Counted from the first letter of the stretch, positions 8,180 to 17,343 are shown. The stretch is DNA of 64,000 bases from Bacillus licheniformis DSM 13 = ATCC 14580 (GCF_000011645.1 NC_006270.3:2043501-2107500), one strand, 5' to 3'. Translations and numbers: made by a program. The notes: generated from the sequence alone by a model not told the origin.

Positions 8180-10123
8180 TTAGATGATTTCATCCAGAAG
8201 TTTGTATGCTTCTTCTTTTGTTTGGGCAGAGAGAAGCTTGTCCCGGTAGGTGTCATCCATCAGTTTTCTGGAGAGCATTTGCAGAAGCTTCAGATGCTCG
8301 TTTCCTCCGCTTTCTTTCGGGACGGCGATCATAAAAATCAGTTTGGCGTCAGTTCCGTCAAGACTCCTCCAGTCTACGCCCGAACGTTTAATGCCGAATG
8401 CTACACTCGGCTTCTTGACGGCATCAGACTTCCCGTGCGGGATCGCGATATTCATACCGATCGCCGTTGTACCCTCAAGTTCGCGATTGATGATAGCTTG
8501 TTTAAATTCGCTTTCTGAATGCAGTACGCCTTTCCGGGACAATTTTTGGATCATTTCATCAATAATGTCGTCTCTCGTATCTCCTGACAAATGAGGTTCG
8601 ATCAAATCTGTATCGATGATGTCTGTGAGCTTTGTAATTTCCGGCTTTTCGATTTTTTTGCTTTCCGCTTCGATTTCGATGTTCGGTTGGGGAATGTCGT
8701 TCCCTGCAGCAGCTTCACTTATCCCTGCGGGTGCAGCTGTGACCTCTTTTTTGAGCACATTGACCAAAAGAGAGGTAACCAGGGATCCGGCAATAACAGC
8801 GATAAAGAACATCAACACATGATCGACAGCGCCAAGCACCGCTACGATCGGTCCGCCGTGGGCGACTCTGTCCCCTACATTACCGATCATGGCGATCACG
8901 GAACCTGTCATTGAACCCGCCATAATACTTGGTATGACGCGGAGCGGATCCTGTGCAGCAAACGGGATGGCGCCTTCAGTAATGCCGAATAATCCCATTG
9001 TAAATGCTGCTTTTCCCATTTCTCTTTCTTGCGCCTGAAATTTTCTTTTCCCTAAAAACGTTGCGATTCCAAGCCCGATCGGAGGAATACAAATGGCGAC
9101 GGCGATCGGTCCCATAATTTCATAGTTGCCTTCACCGATCATGGCCGAGCCAAACAAGAATGCCACTTTATTGACGGGGCCGCCCATATCAAATGAGATC
9201 ATCGCCCCTAAAATTAATGCCAGCAGAATCGAGCTTGAGCCCTGCATACCAGCCAGCCAAACCGTCAATGATTCAAAGATTTGCGCGACAGGCGCGCCGA
9301 TCAGCAATACGAACGCCAAGCCTACAATGAGCGAGGAAACCACCGGTATGACGATGATCGGCATGATCGGCTGTATGGCTTTTGGCACTTTTAATTTTTT
9401 GATGGCCAGCGCCGCATATCCGGCTAGAAAGCCCGCGATAATGCCGCCGAGGAACCCTGCACCGCTCCCGCTGCCGTAAAAGCTTCCCGTCGCTGCGATG
9501 TATCCGCCGATCATTCCCGGCACAAGCCCCGGTTTATCGGCGATACTGTAGGCGATGTAACCGGCTAAAATCGGGATCATGAATGAGAATGAGGCTGCCC
9601 CGATTTGCTCAATCGTTTTCCAAAAAGAATCATCAGGGATCACTAACCCTTTCGGCGTCTTTTCGCCTCCAAGCGTCAATGCGACCGCAATCAATAATCC
9701 GCCGACGACAATGAAAGGAACCATAAACGATACACCGTTCATTAAATGCCTGTAAATCGGATTTTGCTTTTTCTCCGTTTGAGCGGAGGCTTCCGTTTTC
9801 ACAGCCGAACGATAGACAGGTATATCGCCGCCGATCGCTTTTTGTATTAATTCTTCCGGTTTTCGGATGCCTTCCTGAACACCGACAGCCAGAAGTTTTT
9901 TTCCGATAAAACGGTCTTTGTTGACCGAGCGGTCTGCGGCTATAATAATCGCGTCAGCCTCGCGGATTTCCTGCTCGGTCAGCTCATTTTCCACCCCGAT
10001 GCCGCCTTGTGTTTCGACTTTCATTTGAACGCCCATTCGATCGGCCGCTTTTTGCAAATTTTCCGCAGCCATATACGTATGGGCAATGCCGTTTGGACAT
10101 GATGTAATCGCTAACAGTTTCAT
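8180..10123 (-). CDS. manP: Mannose-specific PTS permease, domains IIB-IIC-IIA
   Basis: A protein of about 647 residues that imports and phosphorylates mannose. The N-terminal IIB domain has its phospho-cysteine in ITSCPNGIAHTYMA (Cys9). The middle IIC domain has many membrane segments with family motifs such as GGPVNKVAFLFG. The C-terminal IIA domain, joined by an acidic linker, has the phospho-histidine in AIPHGKSDA. A longer frame begins at 10168, but AAGGAGG lies 7 bases before the ATG at 10123, and the protein there begins directly with the IIB strand. Expression is probably driven by ManR through the operator at 10203-10228. Confidence 0.92.
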   Translation of the reverse strand: MKLLAITSCPNGIAHTYMAAENLQKAADRMGVQMKVETQGGIGVENELTEQEIREADAIIIAADRSVNKDRFIGKKLLAVGVQEGIRKPEELIQKAIGGDIPVYRSAVKTEASAQTEKKQNPIYRHLMNGVSFMVPFIVVGGLLIAVALTLGGEKTPKGLVIPDDSFWKTIEQIGAASFSFMIPILAGYIAYSIADKPGLVPGMIGGYIAATGSFYGSGSGAGFLGGIIAGFLAGYAALAIKKLKVPKAIQPIMPIIVIPVVSSLIVGLAFVLLIGAPVAQIFESLTVWLAGMQGSSSILLALILGAMISFDMGGPVNKVAFLFGSAMIGEGNYEIMGPIAVAICIPPIGLGIATFLGKRKFQAQEREMGKAAFTMGLFGITEGAIPFAAQDPLRVIPSIMAGSMTGSVIAMIGNVGDRVAHGGPIVAVLGAVDHVLMFFIAVIAGSLVTSLLVNVLKKEVTAAPAGISEAAAGNDIPQPNIEIEAESKKIEKPEITKLTDIIDTDLIEPHLSGDTRDDIIDEMIQKLSRKGVLHSESEFKQAIINRELEGTTAIGMNIAIPHGKSDAVKKPSVAFGIKRSGVDWRSLDGTDAKLIFMIAVPKESGGNEHLKLLQMLSRKLMDDTYRDKLLSAQTKEEAYKLLDEII

Positions 10124-10171
10124 GCGAATCCTCCTTCTGAAACTAAAGTAGTGAGCAGCTCTTGTCATTAC

Positions 10172-10228
10172 TTTATAATAAAAACGTGCGTGTAAAAGCG
10201 TTGTTTTTTACCGCAGGCTCCGGAAAAA
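10172..10228 (-). promoter_or_regulatory. manP promoter with putative ManR operator
   Basis: A -10 candidate (TATTAT at 10175-10180 or TATAAA at 10172-10177) has no good -35. Just upstream, 10203-10228 carries TTTTTTACCG and CTCCGGAAAAA separated by a few bases. The same arrangement stands before manR at 14122-14146, and its place upstream of weak -35 regions fits an activator site. Confidence 0.65.
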
Positions 10229-10525
10229 TCGGTTTTTTTAAAGCAGGACTGCAGTGAGCGGCGACTTGTAAAAACATATGGGACTGAATTTGAAAAAAAT
10301 GTGCCGTATTGCAATAGGGAGCTGAAATTTGTCGAGGGGGTGTAAACATAGGACATCCTCTTTATGAAGGTTATTTTGATGAGGGTATTCGAAGAAAACC
10401 CCAGTGAAAAGAAAATATCTGATGGTATTGATGAAATGGGGATGCTTCTTTAAAAAATATCTCATTCCTAGTGCCCGAAAGCTCTGATTATGATTTAATA
10501 AAAAATTAAGAAAGGTATGATATCA

Positions 10526-10867
10526 ATGATGAGATTACTTATTAGTTTTATATTCGGGGCTTTAGGGGCAGTTATAATGTATAACATAAAATCAAACTTT
10601 TCTTTCCCTGTGACAACAATTGTTTTAGTGGTTTTTGTGGCTGCTTGTTTGCATTTTGACCTGGTTAAACGTAAAAAGAGCAAAGATCAGAATGATAAAA
10701 AGTATGAGTTTATATGGTGGATCGCAACAATTCTCATGGTTCTAGTGATGACTCTTAATACCGTCTTTGTAAAAATTGACCCTAAGTATAATATCATCGT
10801 TGTATTGATTCACATTTTGTTTATGGTGATTATTAAGAGTAGATGGAAGAAAGCTAAGACAGACTAA
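10526..10867 (+). CDS. Small membrane protein of unknown function
   Basis: About 113 residues with four hydrophobic segments (near 3-20, 27-42, 63-80 and 85-105) and a basic loop RKKSKDQNDKK between the second and third. The ATG at 10526 is 10 bases after AAAGG; the upstream in-frame ATG at 10517 would be too close to it. A short hairpin with a T run follows the stop. It faces manP, with 400 bases between them. I do not recognise the family. Confidence 0.55.
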   Translation: MMRLLISFIFGALGAVIMYNIKSNFSFPVTTIVLVVFVAACLHFDLVKRKKSKDQNDKKYEFIWWIATILMVLVMTLNTVFVKIDPKYNIIVVLIHILFMVIIKSRWKKAKTD

Positions 10868-10890
10868 GCAGATGGGCGGCCTGCTTTTTT
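10867..10890 (+). terminator. Terminator of the small membrane protein gene
   Basis: A GCAG / CTGC stem, GC-rich between the arms, is followed by TTTTTT on the plus strand right after the stop codon. Confidence 0.55.
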
Positions 10891-11251
10891 CGTACCATCT
10901 CGGCAGACTCTTTTTCCGGTGTCCGCAATGTTTTTCACCTTCAAATTCAAAATAAAAAGACATCCATCAGGACACCTTTTCTTTCTCTTTTTCAGCTTTT
11001 GCTTGTTATACAGAAACTAGACAAAAAAAGTAACAATTTCTATGCTCTTCATCAACCAGTATTCAGCTCGTTTCATTGTGAAAAATTAATCATCCTATTG
11101 GAGAAATAAAAAAGTGTCCAAACCTGTTGAATTAGAAAGAAATCTACTCCTCACTAATTCATGGCTCTGGACAAATATTTCAAAAGATTATAAAGGACGC
11201 CGAAATAGACGATATATTCGTTGATGCTGAAACAGATTTCATCATTTCTTT
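10891..11251. other. Intergenic region without a recognised gene
   Basis: AT-rich sequence. Short frames on both strands lack ribosome binding sites. GTCCA near 11115 and TGGAC near 11170 form a widely spaced inverted repeat, which could be a remnant of something mobile but has no other support. Confidence 0.4.
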
Positions 11252-11525
11252 TTATAATACAGAATAATTATTTAATCGTTCCTCTAACTCATGAATCCTT
11301 CTTTCAAGCTCAGAGAACTTCTTGTCGTTGTATCTATGATCACGTTCAATGTTTCTTATTGATTAGTTTAAGCATGGATATGACTTTTTCAGGATCGTTT
11401 TCCTCTATGCGTGTTAATGTTTTGTTGATTGTATCTAACCGCTCGTTTACGCTTTTGAAGTCTTCTTTCATTTCCTTTTGCATTTCGTAGATCGCTTGCA
11501 AAACTTGATTATCCAATTCGTCCAT
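11252..11525 (-). pseudogene. Frameshifted small coiled-coil protein
   Basis: From an ATG at 11525 the frame codes MDELDNQVLQAIYEMQKEMK and continues to a TGA at 11346 after 59 residues. In the next frame the sequence continues without a break as NIERDHRYNDKKFSELERRI to a TAA at 11252, keeping the same charged heptad style. Removal of one A from the AAA run near 11352-11354 would join them into one coiled-coil protein of about 90 residues. AAAGGG abuts the ATG; a TTG six bases further in would be better spaced. Function unknown. Confidence 0.5.
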
Positions 11526-11635
11526 CCCTTTCTATTGATTATATCATCATCCTAATGATTGTGTTTCATTTTTTGGAATGCTCCTTTCCCTATTGCTAAT
11601 GTGTTTATTCTTTCTCAACGGTCTACTTGCACTAT

Positions 11636-11663
11636 AAAACTCCACTTCTTTTTCAGTGGGGAG
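11636..11663 (-). terminator. Terminator of the 90-residue orphan gene
   Basis: On the minus strand CTCCcCACT pairs with AGTGGAG around an A-rich loop, followed by TTTTA. It lies 8 bases after the stop codon at 11671. Confidence 0.7.
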
Positions 11664-11670
11664 CTATAAA

Positions 11671-11943
11671 TTAGAGATCTTTATATAACTCATGTTTAAT
11701 CCAAAGTTCGAAGTATTGAGTAGCCTCATTAATCTTTAAATCTTTGCTTGTTATTGAAAGTATATTGCAACCGAATGGATCGATTTTTGAAAAACTCAAA
11801 GGTGGCTCATCTATCCCATGATCCTGAAAGTTAAAATACACGTCCCACACATCGATATCTAGGCGTTTTAATCCTACCGCTTCAAGATCTAATCCCTTTT
11901 TATTGTAACTAATATGTAGATGTTGTGCTTCATCATAATTCAT
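11671..11943 (-). CDS. Small cytoplasmic protein of unknown function
   Basis: A 90-residue acidic protein starting MNYDEAQHLHISYNKKGLDL, without signal peptide or membrane segment. It alternates short strands with aromatic residues (DVWDVYFNFQDHG) and ends in a helix (YFELWIKHELYK). AGGTAGGG lies 7 bases before the ATG, and a terminator follows. Small, acidic, isolated proteins of this kind are often toxin immunity proteins, but no toxin gene is next to it, so this is only a thought. Confidence 0.5.
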   Translation of the reverse strand: MNYDEAQHLHISYNKKGLDLEAVGLKRLDIDVWDVYFNFQDHGIDEPPLSFSKIDPFGCNILSITSKDLKINEATQYFELWIKHELYKDL

Positions 11944-12057
11944 TAGGAAACCCTACCTTTAGAAAAAGATATGATGTTTTTTCAGTTGGGCGGCACGGTG
12001 GAAATGAAGTGATAAAGGCCTTCTAATTGAATTTTGATAAAGGTCAGCGCCCCGCTT

Positions 12058-14001
12058 TTAATAATCCAAATAAGATAAGAACTTCATCACATTTGTTTCT
12101 TTCGTCAGCTTTTGGATGAAGGCCGGCTGCTCGCTTAAGCTGGACAGCTCTTGGAACAATTGTTTTGTCATGTTTTGATCCTCATGTTTGACAGCCAGCA
12201 TAAAGACGAGCGATACTTTTTCAGAGCCCCAGTCAAGCGGCTCCTTTAATGTGGCGATCGCAATGGCTGATTGTTTAATCAATTTGGCGTTCGCGTGGGG
12301 AATCGCGATGCCCGCTCCGATGTTTGTCGCCGACATTTTCTCTCTCAAGACGGCGTGTACGGCATATTCTTTTTCCACATAGCCTTTCTCGTATAAAGCG
12401 ATTGCCAGCTGTTCAATCAGCTTGTAGCGGTGTTCTGACTCTTGCTGCAAGAAAACGAGAAAAGGAGTCGTGTCGTTCAGCACTTTAAACGTTTTTTGTT
12501 TTTGGCGGGTCGATTCACCGAGCTGATCCATAAAGTCGCTGAGCTTTTTCTCATCAGCCGACTCGAGCAGCGGTGATACAACAATATGAGGAATTGATAA
12601 ATCCTCCAGGCTGACCGTTGATATGACAAGCTCGATATCTTTATATCTTGCAGTATAGTCCGCCAAATCTGCTTTCGCGATGCAGTCCATCACGGCAATT
12701 TGGTGGAATTTCCGTTCGATTTTTGTCCGCAGCAGCTGTGACATTCCGATGCCCATATGACAAACGATGATCGCTTTTTTATGCTTGTCTTTTCCATAGC
12801 TGAAGCGCTCGATCGCCGCTTGGAAATGCAATGTCAGATAGGCGGCTTCTTCCTCGGGAATCGAAAGTGAAAACGTTTGGTTGATGTCTTCAAGAGCATC
12901 AATGACAATATGAAACAGATAAGGGTACATTTTTTTGATATCATTGAGCATCGGATTTGATACGGAAAGGTCATAGCTCAGCCGGTTTAAAACGGTATTA
13001 AGGTGAACTTTCAATCCATTGATCAAAACCCGGTCCTCGCGGAAATCCATCATTTTCAACTCTGATACGCGATTGATTAAATATTCGACAACCTTTGGAA
13101 GCAAAGGGTTTTCCAGTCCGCTGTCCCCTTCTTTTCCAAATGGGTAGCGAACTTTTCCGCCTAATATATGCAATGTTAAATAGACGGCCTCTTCTTCAGG
13201 AAAGCGGATCGCAAAAACAGCTTCCAGCCGTTTTAAACAGGCAAACGTCCACTGAAATTCTTTTTTCTTTTTGACTGCATCGATTTCCCCCGGCGAAATG
13301 GTGATCGGCTGTTTCATTTTGATGCGGCGGATCATCAGCAATGTATGCAACAGTAAATTTTCGAACGTTTCATCAGTGAAATATAAAGAATGCCGCCTTT
13401 GCAATGATCTGATCTCACTTTTAACAAATTCCACTTCATGGCTTAAAAATTTACTTTTAATAAATCGGCTTGTAAACTCCGGGTTGTCAATCAACTCCGA
13501 GATGCGCGCCAGCGCTTTTCTCTTATTTTTTTCACTTCCTTCGATCTTTAAACCGAGGCGCTGCTTGGATACCAGTGTGAGGCCAAACCGCTTCAGCCAA
13601 ACGTCAATTTTATTCAAATCCCTTTTGATGGAAGACTTATTCAAGAAATGCTCGGCAGCCATTTCTTTTGCAGAAACCGGCTTTGGATTCATTAATAGCT
13701 GATAAGCGATTTGCAGCATTCTTTCTTCATCGGGTAGCTGCTGTGCGGCGTGATGTTCGGTATATAATTGCCGGCTTAAACGGACTCTTTCTTGATCTTC
13801 AATATTCAAATAAACGCCCAATCCCGGTTTGCGAATTAATTGAGCATCAGAATGCTGATTGAGATAGTCTTCAATCGTTTTCAGATCATTTCTGATCGTT
13901 TTTTCAGAACACTTTACCCTGTCTGCGAAATCTTGTACGACTAAATAGTCATCAGGTTCAGATAACAACAGATTCAGAATGTCTTTTTGCCTCGTATTCA
14001 T
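12058..14001 (-). CDS. manR: PRD-containing transcriptional activator of mannose genes
   Basis: This 647-residue regulator has two N-terminal helix-turn-helix regions (KCSEKTIRNDLK near 30), two PRD domains in the middle, a IIB-like domain with Cys414 in IIVCHMGIGMSQ, and a C-terminal IIA-like domain with His569 in AIPHANAK. These two residues correspond to the phosphorylation sites known from B. subtilis ManR, through which the PTS and ManP control activity. Length equals the family norm. The promoter carries a putative ManR operator and an overlapping cre site, suggesting self-activation and glucose repression. Confidence 0.92.
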   Translation of the reverse strand: MNTRQKDILNLLLSEPDDYLVVQDFADRVKCSEKTIRNDLKTIEDYLNQHSDAQLIRKPGLGVYLNIEDQERVRLSRQLYTEHHAAQQLPDEERMLQIAYQLLMNPKPVSAKEMAAEHFLNKSSIKRDLNKIDVWLKRFGLTLVSKQRLGLKIEGSEKNKRKALARISELIDNPEFTSRFIKSKFLSHEVEFVKSEIRSLQRRHSLYFTDETFENLLLHTLLMIRRIKMKQPITISPGEIDAVKKKKEFQWTFACLKRLEAVFAIRFPEEEAVYLTLHILGGKVRYPFGKEGDSGLENPLLPKVVEYLINRVSELKMMDFREDRVLINGLKVHLNTVLNRLSYDLSVSNPMLNDIKKMYPYLFHIVIDALEDINQTFSLSIPEEEAAYLTLHFQAAIERFSYGKDKHKKAIIVCHMGIGMSQLLRTKIERKFHQIAVMDCIAKADLADYTARYKDIELVISTVSLEDLSIPHIVVSPLLESADEKKLSDFMDQLGESTRQKQKTFKVLNDTTPFLVFLQQESEHRYKLIEQLAIALYEKGYVEKEYAVHAVLREKMSATNIGAGIAIPHANAKLIKQSAIAIATLKEPLDWGSEKVSLVFMLAVKHEDQNMTKQLFQELSSLSEQPAFIQKLTKETNVMKFLSYLDY

Positions 14002-14075
14002 ATCTCTCTCACCTGTTTTTCTATCCTTCCCGTCAGTTTCACTTAAAAGAAATGTTAGTATAAGTATACTATATA

Positions 14076-14089
14076 CGTAACCGTTTACA
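14076..14089 (-). promoter_or_regulatory. cre site at the manR promoter
   Basis: TGTAAACGGTTACG on the minus strand differs from the cre consensus only at the last base. It touches the -10 TATAAT and extends downstream, so CcpA binding would block initiation. Confidence 0.7.
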
Positions 14090-14146
14090 TTATACAGTGA
14101 AATAAAAGGGCCAAAAGTTTCGTTTTTTACCGAAACTTCCGGAAAA
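14089..14146 (-). promoter_or_regulatory. manR promoter with putative ManR operator
   Basis: The -10 is TATAAT at 14089-14094 and the -35 position is a poor CTTTTG at 14112-14117. Directly upstream, 14122-14146 carries TTTTTTACCG and TTCCGGAAAAA, the same element as before manP. A weak -35 plus an upstream site is typical of an activated promoter. Confidence 0.68.
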
Positions 14147-14263
14147 AATGCTTTTAATCAACTCGGAAATTTTTCTTTTATAGGAATTTTTTATAATAGA
14201 TGATAGTGAGGGGAAAGAGAAAAGCAGACGGCAGAATGAAAACAGCCGCACGGTTCTGAGCAA

Positions 14264-14301
14264 CGGAAAAAGGATCAACGGTGCTGCTCCCGCCGATCCT
14301 T
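14264..14301 (-). terminator. Terminator of the GntR-ABC operon
   Basis: AAGGATC and GATCCTT, with an inner GGCGG / CCGTT pairing, are followed by TTTTT on the minus strand, 6 bases after the permease stop. Confidence 0.8.
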
Positions 14302-14306
14302 AAACA

Positions 14307-14963
14307 TTAAAATTCTCTTTTATTATAAAAGCTGAGCGATATCGCGTATGAAACGGAGATCATCACGAGCAGTACACCAACCAAAAGGATGAATGTACCC
14401 GCATTTGACATTCCGCTCAGAAAAGCCGTTAATTTTTGGCTCAATGCAAGGTTCTCGTCCGCGTCTATAAATTTAAAAAAGGCTGTTCCTCCAAAAATAA
14501 TGAAGAAAAATATGAGGATATTCGCCATTTTGGACTTCAAATAGCCGTACTTAAAAATCAGCGGAAATGAGATCGAGCTAAATAAAGTGACAGCCACAAC
14601 AGCACCCATCGCTCCTGAAAATGTCAATGGGAAATCAAGCGGCAAGTGCAGCAAATGTCCGACCGCATTGATCAAAGAATAGAAGAGAATGGCATAAGCC
14701 GCATAGACATAAACCGATACATATTTCGATAATACGATGATGTTTCTTTTAATAGGCAAGCTGATCAGGATTTTGTCACTGTTGTTTTTGTCTTCCAAGG
14801 AGCTTGCGCCTAATGCCAGCTGGTACGTGACAGCCAATACAGCGACCGTATATCCGACAAGCTCAAGCTGCGACAATGTAAAAGTGAAAAAAATCATCAA
14901 TAACAGCGATAGCTTCATTGCCCTTTTCTGCATTAAAATATCTTTTTTAATTAGATGATACAC
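14307..14963 (-). CDS. ABC-2 type transporter permease
   Basis: About 218 residues with six hydrophobic segments, the normal size for the membrane half of a two-gene ABC-2 exporter. A GTG at 14972 opens the frame but touches the Shine-Dalgarno AGGAG; the GTG at 14963 is 8 bases after it and is chosen. The gene overlaps the end of the ATPase gene by 17 bases, so the two are translationally coupled. In size and order with its regulator it resembles the PmtR-PmtA-PmtB group of Staphylococcus. Substrate unknown. Confidence 0.8.
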   Translation of the reverse strand: MYHLIKKDILMQKRAMKLSLLLMIFFTFTLSQLELVGYTVAVLAVTYQLALGASSLEDKNNSDKILISLPIKRNIIVLSKYVSVYVYAAYAILFYSLINAVGHLLHLPLDFPLTFSGAMGAVVAVTLFSSISFPLIFKYGYLKSKMANILIFFFIIFGGTAFFKFIDADENLALSQKLTAFLSGMSNAGTFILLVGVLLVMISVSYAISLSFYNKREF

Positions 14964-15834
14964 GATGATCACTCCTGCCGGTTGAAAATACCAAAATATC
15001 TTCCAAAGTGGGTTTTTCTATCATGACGGAATCCCCGAAATGCTGAACGACTTCCCGCTTATCTCTGGAGAGCGCTTCAAAACCATAGCGGTTTTTCTTG
15101 ATGCCGATTAAGGCGTCTTCGTTCCCTTTGCGCAGCGTATCGAGGTCTCCTTTCACAATGCAGTACTCCTCCAACAGCTCATCCTTTGTCTTGCTCAGCA
15201 CGAGCCGGCCGTTATGAATGAAAGTAATATAGTCCGCTACTTTTTCTAAATCAGAGGTAATATGCGTCGAAAAGAAAATCGACTTGTTCTCGTCCTGCAG
15301 CAATGTTTGCAGCACGTCGAGGAGCTCGGACCTGACAAGCGGATCCAGTCCTGATGTCGGTTCATCCATGATCAATAATTCGGCATGATGGGAAAGCGCG
15401 ACCGCCAATGAGAATTTCATCTTCATCCCTTTTGACAAGTTTTTGATCTGTTTGTTTAAAGGGAGCTGGAAGTCTTTTGCGTACCGCTGAAAAACAGCTT
15501 CGTCCCACTTTTTGTAAAACGGTCTGATGATTCCTTTCATTTCGTTTGGTGTCAGTTCTTCGTAAAAATGATTTTCATCGTATACAAAGCCGATTCTCTG
15601 CTTGATTTCGATATTGTGTTTTTCATTGTCGAGACCGAAAATGCTGATGTTCCCTTCGTCTTTTTTGATCAGGTTCATGATCAGCTTGATGGTCGTGCTT
15701 TTTCCGGCTCCGTTCGGGCCGATAAAACCCATAATATAACCTTTCTCAAGCGAGAAGTTGATGTTTTTTAAAGAGAAATCTTGATAGTGTTTTGTTACAT
15801 TCTTTAATTCCAGTATGCTGGTCACTTTTACCAC
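14947..15834 (-). CDS. ABC transporter ATP-binding protein
   Basis: A 295-residue ATPase with Walker A GPNGAGKST (near 38), signature NLSKGMKMK (near 133), Walker B LLIMDEPTSGLDP (near 155) and the switch histidine in STHI (near 190). About 80 residues after the nucleotide-binding domain form a C-terminal extension often seen in exporters for peptides or hydrophobic drugs. It overlaps the upstream regulator gene by 7 bases and the downstream permease gene by 17. It should power the permease encoded next. Confidence 0.9.
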   Translation of the reverse strand: MVKVTSILELKNVTKHYQDFSLKNINFSLEKGYIMGFIGPNGAGKSTTIKLIMNLIKKDEGNISIFGLDNEKHNIEIKQRIGFVYDENHFYEELTPNEMKGIIRPFYKKWDEAVFQRYAKDFQLPLNKQIKNLSKGMKMKFSLAVALSHHAELLIMDEPTSGLDPLVRSELLDVLQTLLQDENKSIFFSTHITSDLEKVADYITFIHNGRLVLSKTKDELLEEYCIVKGDLDTLRKGNEDALIGIKKNRYGFEALSRDKREVVQHFGDSVMIEKPTLEDILVFSTGRSDHRVSSN

Positions 15835-16202
15835 TCCTCATAAACCAGTTTGAGCATCTCTTGGAGTTCTTCGTATGTAAAGCCGATTTGTTTCGCTTCA
15901 GTAACGGCTTCTGCTATGTGTTCTTCGATTAATTTGACTTTTGTTTCCCGCAGCATGTCCTTGTTAATGGCTGCGACATACGAGCCCTTTCCCGCGACTG
16001 TGACGATAAACCCTTCTCTCTCCAGCTCGTCATAGGCTCTTTTTGTTGTAATTACGCTGATTTTAAGCTCTTTGGCCAGGTTTCTGATCGACGGGAGCGC
16101 CTCTGACTCTGAGAGTTCTCCCTTGACGATTTGATCTTTTAATTGGTTGACGATCTGCAAATAAATCGGTTCATCAGATGAATTTGAAATGATGATATTC
16201 AA
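15828..16202 (-). CDS. GntR-family regulator, YtrA subfamily
   Basis: A 124-residue protein with an N-terminal winged helix (PIYLQIVNQLKDQI, LPSIRNLAKELKISVITTKRAYDELE) and only a short C-terminal dimerisation tail, which defines the YtrA subfamily. The start is TTG, 10 bases after AGAGGG. Such small GntR proteins usually repress the ABC genes that follow them until a ligand binds. The inverted repeat around the promoter at 16223-16259 is the obvious operator. Confidence 0.87.
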   Translation of the reverse strand: MNIIISNSSDEPIYLQIVNQLKDQIVKGELSESEALPSIRNLAKELKISVITTKRAYDELEREGFIVTVAGKGSYVAAINKDMLRETKVKLIEEHIAEAVTEAKQIGFTYEELQEMLKLVYEEW

Positions 16203-16222
16203 AGCATGACATCCCTCTATTC

Positions 16223-16270
16223 GTTATAACTGTATATATACAATATAAACAGTTATAACACTGTTGTCAA
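16223..16270 (-). promoter_or_regulatory. Promoter and operator of the GntR-ABC operon
   Basis: TTGACA (16265-16270) and TATATT (16242-16247) are 17 bases apart on the minus strand. GTTATAACTGT (16223-16233) and ACAGTTATAAC (16249-16259) are perfect 11-base inverted repeats, one in the spacer and one just downstream of the -10. This is a classic autorepression layout. Confidence 0.8.
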
Positions 16271-16407
16271 ACCATCACAAAACAATGCATATTATTTGCG
16301 ATGGTTTTGTATTACGTAGCAGCAGAAAACCTCCTGTTTCCAGCATGGCAGATCATACAAAAATGTTGTTTATCTTCTTGTTTGTAAAACGGAAAAGTTG
16401 AAATAAT

Positions 16408-16450
16408 AAATCCCAATTTCTCAATGTGACACAGAGAAATTGGGATTTTT
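16408..16450 (-). terminator. Terminator at the end of the uronate operon
   Basis: AAATCCCAATTTCTC and GAGAAATTGGGATTT form a perfect 15-bp stem. T-rich sequence follows on both strands, so it can work in both directions; it lies 41 bases after the uxuB stop. Confidence 0.8.
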
Positions 16451-16491
16451 ATCAGTGTTGAAAATCAGCTTTTTGGAGCTAACCCCGTTAG

Positions 16492-17343
16492 TTATACTCC
16501 AGAATAGGCGGAGAATCCTCCATCGACCGGTATGATGGTTCCAGTGACAAATCGCGAGGCTTTATCGCTTACCAACCATAATAACGTTCCGATTAGATCT
16601 TCCGGAACCCCAAATCTATCCAACGGCGTCTGGTTGATAATTTTTTGTGCTCGCTCCGTATATGTTCCGTCTTCATTGAGCAATAGGCTCCTATTTTGGG
16701 CGGTAAGAAAAAAGCCTGGGGCAATGGCATTGACACGAATTCCGACTTTTGACATATGCACAGCAAGCCATTGTGTAAAGTTACTGACGGCCGCTTTTGC
16801 ACCGCTGTAGGCGGGAATTTTCGTCAGCGGCGTATAGGCGTTCATGGATGAGATGTTAACGATCACATTTCCGTCGTGATCAGCCATGTCTTTTGCAAAT
16901 ACTTGAGTGGTTAACAGTGTACCAAGAAAGTTTAAATCCAATACAGACCTTACACCCTCTATTTCTAAATCAAAAAACGTAGTCAATTCTTTAGTATTCA
17001 AGTCTTTTTTATATAAATATTCTTTATCTGTTGTTCCCATTGGATGATTGCCGCCTGCTCCGTTAATGAGGATATTGCATCTGCCGAATGTTCTGTTAAT
17101 GAGTTGTTTCGCTTGTTCAAGGCTTTGTTTATCAAGGACGTTTGCTGTAACGGCAAGTGCTTCGCCTCCGTTTTCTTGGATATCTCTCGCTACTCTGTCT
17201 GCCGATTCAGCTCTTCGGCTGACTACTGCTACTTTTGCACCGCATTGAGCTAATGCTTTAGCGAAACCGCTGCATAAGATGCCGCTTCCACCTGTCACTA
17301 CAGCCACCTTATCTTTCAAGTTGACATGAAAAGGAATCTGCAC
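16492..17343 (-). CDS. uxuB: D-fructuronate (mannonate) oxidoreductase, SDR family
   Basis: A short-chain dehydrogenase of about 283 residues with the NAD motif VVTGGSGILCSGFAKAL, the NGAGG segment, and the catalytic YSGAKAAVSNF near residue 185. It is of the YjmF type that reduces fructuronate to mannonate; enzymes of this fold replace the long-chain UxuB of E. coli. The ATG at 17364 has no ribosome binding site, whereas GTG at 17343 lies 6 bases after GAGGG, so that start is used. It follows uxuA by 37 bases, which supports the function. Confidence 0.82.
   Translation of the reverse strand: MQIPFHVNLKDKVAVVTGGSGILCSGFAKALAQCGAKVAVVSRRAESADRVARDIQENGGEALAVTANVLDKQSLEQAKQLINRTFGRCNILINGAGGNHPMGTTDKEYLYKKDLNTKELTTFFDLEIEGVRSVLDLNFLGTLLTTQVFAKDMADHDGNVIVNISSMNAYTPLTKIPAYSGAKAAVSNFTQWLAVHMSKVGIRVNAIAPGFFLTAQNRSLLLNEDGTYTERAQKIINQTPLDRFGVPEDLIGTLLWLVSDKASRFVTGTIIPVDGGFSAYSGV

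Noticed and set aside
11221..11490. 89-codon plus-strand frame
   Set aside because: It is the antisense of the broken coiled-coil gene on the other strand, which has the better protein character.
14307..16202. Bacitracin exporter (bcr type)
   Set aside because: The regulator is GntR/YtrA-like and there is one permease; no bcrC-like gene is present and the order does not fit.
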